A stretch of 64,000 bases of DNA from CBDAPX01 sp965198725 (GTDB lineage: Bacteria; Pseudomonadota; Alphaproteobacteria; Rhodobacterales; Rhodobacteraceae): the NCBI GenBank assembly GCA_965198725.1, contig CBDAPX010000002.1, positions 682,001 to 746,000 of the forward strand, in the 5' to 3' direction. The position numbers were made by a program, and so were the translations under genes. The notes under the pieces were generated by a model, which had not been told where the DNA came from, made no database searches, and was given only the letters and a program-made list of their open reading frames with translations. Below, in pieces: positions 59,368 to 64,000 of the stretch. Positions within the stretch are counted from its first letter, which is position 1. The number at the start of each line of letters is the position of its first letter.

Positions 59368-60660
59368 CTATCGCATAGCGCGCCCGGCGATCCAAACCTG
59401 GGCTACGGCGCGGTCATCCCCCATCATGATTGTGGGAAAGACCGCTTCCCATAGGGTTTCCGCGCGTTCACTGCGCTGGGCAATCGCAGGCGTCGCGCCA
59501 AGGTCCAGCGCGATGAGGTCCGCCTCAAGACCCAAGGCTATTCGACCGATTTTGTCGTCAGAGCGCAGCGCCGCAGCAGATCCTGCCGTGGCCAGCCACA
59601 GCAACTGAGTGGGATGTAGCGGAGTGCCGTTCAACTGACCCAGCTCATAGGCTGCTGCCATTGTGCGGAGCATCGAAAAAGACGACCCGCCGCCGGTATC
59701 GGTGGCCAGTCCAATGGTTTGACCCTCGGCCTGCAACCCGGCCATGTCAAAGACGCCAGAGCCGATGAACGTGTTGGACGTCGGGCAATGGACAAGGGCC
59801 GCACCAACCTCCTTCAATCGCGCGCGCTCTCTAGGTTCCAGATGGATCGCATGACCATAGAGGCCGTTTTGCCCAAGCAATCCAAAGGCTTCGTAGGTGT
59901 CGAGATAATCGCGCGCCTCCGGGAACAGCGATTTCACCCATGCGATTTCATCGATTTGCTCACTGAGATGCGTTTGCATCAGGCATTCGGGATGCTCGGC
60001 CCACAAGCCGCCAAGTGCGGCCAGCTGATCAGGTGTTGAGGTGGGCGAGAAACGCGGCGTGATGGCATAGCTGAGGCGATCCACGCCGTGCCACCGTTCC
60101 AGCAATGCCTTGCTCTGATCATAGGCTGTCTGCGGTGTATCCCGCAGCTCATCGGGCGCATTGCGGTCCATACAGGTTTTGCCAGCGACGATCCTTTGCC
60201 CACGGGTCTGTGCCGCCGCAAAAATGGCATCGACGCTTTCGGGATGAATGGTGGCATAGCTGCACACCGTCGTGGTGCCATGCGCCAGGGTCAGATCCAG
60301 ATAACGGTCTGCGGTGTCTTGTGCGAAATCCGGATCGCCAAACCGCATCTCTTCAGGAAAGGTATAGCTGTTTAACCAGTCGATCAGCCGCTTTCCCCAA
60401 CTGGCAATGATGGCCGTCTGGGGGTAATGCACATGCGCATCGATAAAGCCCGGCAGGATCAAGTGGTCCTCCCAGTTCTGCATATCGGCGTCCGGATGGG
60501 CTGTGCGCAGCCGATCCAAAGCCCCGAGATCAACGATCTTGCCGTCTTCAACCAATACCGCCTCGTGGACCTCAACCGCGTCATCCGGCGTCACCTCGAA
60601 CGGCGAGGCGACAAAGCACAGAACCTGACCTGAAATCAGCGTTTTTGATGTCATCTGCAT
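59368..60660 (-). CDS. guaD: Guanine deaminase
   Basis: 430 residues (ATG 60654 is a close alternative start). Motifs: LPGFIDAHVHYPQTAIIASWG near 70 with zinc His residues, CMDRNAPDELRD near 163, LMQTHLSEQIDEIAWVK near 228, YGHAIHL and ATDTGGGSSFSMLRTM. PGFIDxHVHYPQ is diagnostic of GuaD. It makes xanthine from guanine in the cytoplasm. Convergent with 8-oxoguanine deaminase, with six bases between the two stops. Confidence 0.92.
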   Translation of the reverse strand: MQMTSKTLISGQVLCFVASPFEVTPDDAVEVHEAVLVEDGKIVDLGALDRLRTAHPDADMQNWEDHLILPGFIDAHVHYPQTAIIASWGKRLIDWLNSYTFPEEMRFGDPDFAQDTADRYLDLTLAHGTTTVCSYATIHPESVDAIFAAAQTRGQRIVAGKTCMDRNAPDELRDTPQTAYDQSKALLERWHGVDRLSYAITPRFSPTSTPDQLAALGGLWAEHPECLMQTHLSEQIDEIAWVKSLFPEARDYLDTYEAFGLLGQNGLYGHAIHLEPRERARLKEVGAALVHCPTSNTFIGSGVFDMAGLQAEGQTIGLATDTGGGSSFSMLRTMAAAYELGQLNGTPLHPTQLLWLATAGSAAALRSDDKIGRIALGLEADLIALDLGATPAIAQRSERAETLWEAVFPTIMMGDDRAVAQVWIAGRAMR

Positions 60661-60784
60661 AATTCCTGCGAAACGGTGTTCGCTTTAGACTAGCGGCGCG
60701 CCAAAGGGCCGTAAATTCAGGTATTGTCATTGTTTTCCACCAACAGCTTCTTTTAGGTTGCAGCCAATCGCGAGGAGGCCGCCC

Positions 60785-62176
60785 ATGAACGCCGAAAACG
60801 AGCAGATGACGGACGACGTGGATCGAGAGGAAGAGGATTACGCGCTCGCCCGGCGGGATGTCGCGGCGATCCTATATGCGGTCGATGTGGACGACCGCAA
60901 CAAGCTCGTCGAGCTTATGGAGCCGATGCATGCGGCCGACATTGCGGATTTGCTGGAACAGATCAACGCCTTTGACCGGACCCGGCTGATCCGCCTTTAT
61001 GGCAAGGAATTTGACGGCGATATCCTGTCGGAACTTGATGAAGCCGTCCGCGAAGAAGTGATTGCCGCACTGAACCCCACGGTTTTGGCCGAAGCGGTGC
61101 GCGACTTGGAAAGCGACGATGTTGTCGACCTTCTCGAAGACCTTGATGAGCCGCAGCAAGAGGTGATCCTTGACGCGCTCGATGAGGCGGACCGGGCGGT
61201 TGTCGAACAGGCCATGGCCTATCCAGAGCAATCTGCCGGGCGGTTGATGCAGCGCGAGGTCGTCATGGCGCCCGAACACTGGACGGTGGGCGAAGCGATT
61301 GATTTCCTGCGCAACCGCGATGATCTTCCGGAACAATTTTATCATATTGTCTTGGTTGACCCGCGGATGCACCCGATTGGAAATGTCACCTTGGGCAAGC
61401 TTATGGGCTCGCGGCGTGAAGTGCGGTTGATGGACCTGCGCGAAGAGACGTTTCAGGTTATTCCGGTCACCCAGGACGAAGGCGATGTTGCCTATGCCTT
61501 CAACCAATACCACCTCATTTCCGCACCCGTCGTGGATGACGAAGGTCGTCTGGCCGGTGTGATCACCATCGATGACGCCATGGTCGTGCTGGATGAAGAG
61601 CATGAAGAAGACATGCTGTTGATGGCCGGTGTCACCGAAAGCTCGTTATCGGACACGGTGCTTGATACGGTGAAGTCCCGATTGCCATGGCTCTTTGTGA
61701 ACCTCTGCGCGGCCATTCTGGGTTCCATTGTGATTGCGCAGTTTGATCAGGCGATTGCGACCTTGGTTGCCTTGGCCATCCTGATGCCGATCGTGGCGTC
61801 GATGGGGGGCAATGCGGGCACTCAGACGCTGACCGTGACGGTGCGCGCCTTGGCCACAAAGGACCTCACCGGTTCAAATGCGTTTCGTGTGATCAGGCGA
61901 GAGGTGATTGTCGGGCTGATGAACGGTGTGGTATTTGCCGTTGTCATGGGCATTGTTGGCACGCTGTGGTTCAGCATGCCGCAACTGGGCCTTGTTATCG
62001 CGATGGCCTTGATCGTGAACATGACCGTGGCCGGATTGGCCGGAACGGTCGTGCCGGTTGTGATGGAACGGTTGGGCGCTGATCCGGCGCTGGCGTCGGG
62101 TACGTTCGTGACGACCACCACGGATTTGATGGGCTTTTTTGCCTTTCTGGGCCTCGCATCGTGGATGTTGCTGTGA
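60785..62176 (+). CDS. mgtE: Magnesium transporter MgtE
   Basis: 463 residues from ATG 60785, behind GAGGAGG. An acidic N-terminal helical domain of about 120 residues comes first, then two CBS domains (about 130-260) and five membrane segments at the C terminus. The pore motif PIVASMGGNAGTQTL is near residue 338, as in MgtE. A magnesium-gated channel of the inner membrane. The stop overlaps the next start (TGATG). Confidence 0.93.
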   Translation: MNAENEQMTDDVDREEEDYALARRDVAAILYAVDVDDRNKLVELMEPMHAADIADLLEQINAFDRTRLIRLYGKEFDGDILSELDEAVREEVIAALNPTVLAEAVRDLESDDVVDLLEDLDEPQQEVILDALDEADRAVVEQAMAYPEQSAGRLMQREVVMAPEHWTVGEAIDFLRNRDDLPEQFYHIVLVDPRMHPIGNVTLGKLMGSRREVRLMDLREETFQVIPVTQDEGDVAYAFNQYHLISAPVVDDEGRLAGVITIDDAMVVLDEEHEEDMLLMAGVTESSLSDTVLDTVKSRLPWLFVNLCAAILGSIVIAQFDQAIATLVALAILMPIVASMGGNAGTQTLTVTVRALATKDLTGSNAFRVIRREVIVGLMNGVVFAVVMGIVGTLWFSMPQLGLVIAMALIVNMTVAGLAGTVVPVVMERLGADPALASGTFVTTTTDLMGFFAFLGLASWMLL

Positions 62177-62736
62177 TGGATTTGACGGAACATAAGGCCG
62201 CCGTACGCAAAGAGGCGTTTGCACGCCGCAAGGCCGCACATGATTTGCGGCACGCCGGAACGGCAGGGCATTTGAGCCAGGTCTTGGCCGGATACCGTGG
62301 TGTTCCTCTGGCCGGCTATATGCCCATTAGGACCGAGATTGATCCCCATCCGGCCATGGAAGAGGCCAGCGCCCATGGACCGGTTGGCGTGCCGGTGATT
62401 GTCGAAGCGGGCGCGCCGCTGCTGTTCTCGCGCTGGGAACCGGGGTGTTCTCTGCGCGAAGGACCCTTTGGTGCACAGGTGCCCGCCGTTGACGATTTCT
62501 TTGAGCCAGAGATTGTGATCGTCCCGCTTGTCGGGTTCGACCGAAACGGTGGGCGATTGGGCTATGGCGGCGGGTTTTATGATCGCACGTTGGAGCTTTT
62601 GCGTGCAAAGCGCGCCACACTCGCCATCGGTTTCGCCTATCAGGCGCAGGAATTTGACGCCCTGCCATTGGAGGCGACGGATCAGACGCTGGACATGATC
62701 GTGACAGAGGCTGGGATAATCACGCCCGGCCGCTGA
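62176..62736 (+). CDS. 5-formyltetrahydrofolate cyclo-ligase
   Basis: 186 residues from ATG 62176. Family motifs: basic N-terminal region KAAVRKEAFARRKA, the substrate segment YMPIRTEIDPHPAM, VPLVGFDRNGGRLGYGGGFYDRTLELL with the ATP-binding glycines near 120-140. It turns 5-formyl-THF into 5,10-methenyl-THF, returning folate to the one-carbon pool that Tdm also feeds. Coupled to mgtE by one-base overlap. No 6S RNA gene is seen next to it. Confidence 0.92.
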   Translation: MDLTEHKAAVRKEAFARRKAAHDLRHAGTAGHLSQVLAGYRGVPLAGYMPIRTEIDPHPAMEEASAHGPVGVPVIVEAGAPLLFSRWEPGCSLREGPFGAQVPAVDDFFEPEIVIVPLVGFDRNGGRLGYGGGFYDRTLELLRAKRATLAIGFAYQAQEFDALPLEATDQTLDMIVTEAGIITPGR

Positions 62737-62797
62737 ATTCGCAGGGGGCGGCGACTCTGTCCTTGTCCTTTGGACCTGTGCAGCCTACCAAACATGC

Positions 62798-63610
62798 ATG
62801 AGATGCTTGTTTTTGGGCGACGTTATGGGCCGGGCAGGGCGCCAGGCAATTACCGACCATTTGCCCCGTTTGCGCACGGAATGGAAACTGGATTTTGTCG
62901 TGGTGAACGGCGAAAACGCCACCAGTGGCATGGGCCTCTCCGGTGATCACGCCAAAAGCTTGCTGGCCGCTGGTGCGGATTGCGTGACGCTGGGCGATCA
63001 TGCGTTTGATCAGCGCGACATGCTGCAATTTATCGAAGGGGAAAGCCGGGTTGTCCGGCCTGTGAACTTTGCCAAAGGCGCACCGGGGCGGGGACATCGG
63101 CTATTTAATGCGCCGGGTGGGCGCAAGGTGTTGGTCTTGCAGGTGCTGGGGCAGGTGTTCATGAAACGCGCCTTTGATGATCCGTTTTCGGCCATTGAGC
63201 CGATCCTGAAATCCTATCCGCCCGGCGGACAAGCCAACGCGATCATCGTGGACGTCCATTGCGAGGCAACGTCCGAGAAAATGGCCATGGGACATTACTG
63301 TGATGGCCGCGCCAGCCTTGTCGTGGGCACGCATACGCATGTTCCAACGGGTGATGCGCAGATTTTGCCCGGTGGGACCGCTTACCTGACAGATGCCGGC
63401 ATGTGCGGGGATTACAATTCGGTCATCGGCATGGACAAGGCCGAACCGATGCGGCGCTTTATCACCGGTATGCCCAAGGGACGTTTCACCCCTGCACTGG
63501 GAGAGGCCACGTTGTCAGGTGTCTATGTCGAAACAGATGACAGAACCGGGTTGGCCAAGGATGTCAAAATGATCCGTGTGGGTGGTCGGTTACAACAGGC
63601 CACGCCTTGA
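62798..63610 (+). CDS. YmdB-like metallophosphoesterase (TIGR00282 family)
   Basis: 270 residues. Metal-ligand motifs in order are FLGDVMGRAGRQAI, VVNGENATSGMGL, TLGDHAFDQRDML, VDVHCEATSEKMA and VGTHTHVPTGDAQIL, a complete YmdB set. Bacillus YmdB hydrolyses 2',3'- and 3',5'-cAMP and affects biofilm decisions. It is followed by an overlapping EamA-type gene. Confidence 0.88.
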   Translation: MRCLFLGDVMGRAGRQAITDHLPRLRTEWKLDFVVVNGENATSGMGLSGDHAKSLLAAGADCVTLGDHAFDQRDMLQFIEGESRVVRPVNFAKGAPGRGHRLFNAPGGRKVLVLQVLGQVFMKRAFDDPFSAIEPILKSYPPGGQANAIIVDVHCEATSEKMAMGHYCDGRASLVVGTHTHVPTGDAQILPGGTAYLTDAGMCGDYNSVIGMDKAEPMRRFITGMPKGRFTPALGEATLSGVYVETDDRTGLAKDVKMIRVGGRLQQATP

Positions 63611-64000
63611 CACGCCGCGACATTGCCGTGTTTACCGCCGCACTTTTGGTGATGGGCGCGGGCTGGGGCGCGACGCAGCCCTTGGCCAAAATTGCCGTCA
63701 GCGACGGTTACGGTCATTTCGGGCTGATTTTCTGGCAATTGGTGATTGCTGCCGTGGTTCTGGGTGCAGTGTCGCTGATCCGGGGAAAACGGTTTCCGTT
63801 GGGCCGGGCGCAATTGGCGGTTTGCGTCATTATCGCCCTGATCGGCACCGTGATCCCGAACTCTGCCTCTTATCAGGCGATCCGCCACCTTCCGGCGGGG
63901 ATCATTTCAATCCTGCTGTCGATTATCCCGATGCTGGCCTTTCCTGTCGCATTGGCACTGGGTTTAGAGATTTTCAACTGGCGGCGGCTTTTGGGGTTGA
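63607..64000 (+). CDS. EamA/DMT-family transporter, 3' truncated by the window
   Basis: Starts with TTG 63607, whose bases overlap the previous stop (TTGA), and stays open to the window end, 131 codons. The N terminus MTRRDIAVFTAALLVMGAGW followed by GATQPLAKIAV is typical of EamA proteins, with membrane segments near residues 8-25, 38-56, 68-84 and 98-120. Likely a small-molecule exporter; the substrate is unknown. Confidence 0.8.
   Translation, partial: MTRRDIAVFTAALLVMGAGWGATQPLAKIAVSDGYGHFGLIFWQLVIAAVVLGAVSLIRGKRFPLGRAQLAVCVIIALIGTVIPNSASYQAIRHLPAGIISILLSIIPMLAFPVALALGLEIFNWRRLLGL

Noticed and set aside
62737..62797. Possible 6S RNA next to the 5-formyl-THF cyclo-ligase gene
   Set aside because: The 6S gene often lies beside this gene, but only 61 bases are available here and no long 6S-like hairpin is seen; the other side overlaps mgtE.
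1..64000. CRISPR array, phage region, toxin-antitoxin pair or secretion cluster
   Set aside because: No spaced direct repeats, phage structural genes or toxin-antitoxin pairs were seen; the only mobile DNA is the IS3-type element.

Overview
The window is GC-rich chromosomal DNA from an alphaproteobacterium. Gene content points to the marine Roseobacter group (Rhodobacteraceae): a TMAO demethylase with a TMAO transporter, DUF1826, DUF2927 and DUF1127 proteins, a PraR-type regulator and an alpha-type RNase P RNA. Genus and species cannot be told from the sequence alone.

Layout. 1-7610: a LacI-type repressor and, divergent from it, a four-gene operon (tdm-tmoVWX) for uptake and demethylation of trimethylamine N-oxide, with three near-identical palindromic operators in the promoter. 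7753-12788: tRNA-Gly, an ABC exporter, an acyl-CoA synthetase and an esterase. 12972-14557: an IS3-family element beside the truncated end of another gene. 14875-19047: thioredoxin-like protein, VOC protein, a frameshifted glutathione-dependent formaldehyde dehydrogenase, a DUF1826 gene behind a Zur-like box, and a cysteine synthase. 19245-30349: a long minus-strand peptide-use operon (nitroreductase, dtd, glycerate kinase, CocE/S15 hydrolase, two solute-binding proteins, two permeases, fused double ATPase). 30467-31903: a broken DUF1254 gene. 32019-37981: a tightly packed seven-gene minus-strand operon (29-residue membrane peptide, XpaC, TelA, DUF2927 lipoprotein, SPFH-GYF protein, cytochrome b561, zinc-ribbon membrane protein) that looks like a membrane-stress system. 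38063-49545: rluB, tadA, clpS, a broken doeA-like gene, Nudix, UPF0173, a broken ceramidase-like gene, a PanB-like enzyme, a broken serine hydrolase, VOC, gatCA, a lipoprotein, an amidase and a secreted protein. 49592-57065: rnpB, a MarR/isochorismatase pair, rpmG, small enzymes, Bax-inhibitor protein, DUF1127, LysR/quinone reductase and a PraR-like regulator broken by stops. 57105-64000: hisN-like phosphatase, two purine deaminases, mgtE, 5-FTHF cyclo-ligase, a YmdB-like phosphoesterase and a partial EamA transporter.

The most unusual property is a run of genes whose reading frame is intact on both sides of a single in-frame stop codon: seven premature stops in six genes (CocE hydrolase, DUF1254, DoeA-like, ceramidase-like, serine hydrolase, and a PraR-like regulator with two), plus a paired +1/-1 frameshift in the formaldehyde dehydrogenase. 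Housekeeping genes in the window are intact. This is either recent gene decay or base-calling error; read-through is a third, less likely option. The best candidate for a poorly described system is the seven-gene XpaC-TelA-SPFH-zinc-ribbon operon, which resembles the Bacillus YdjG/YdjI stress module but has no PspA in the window.
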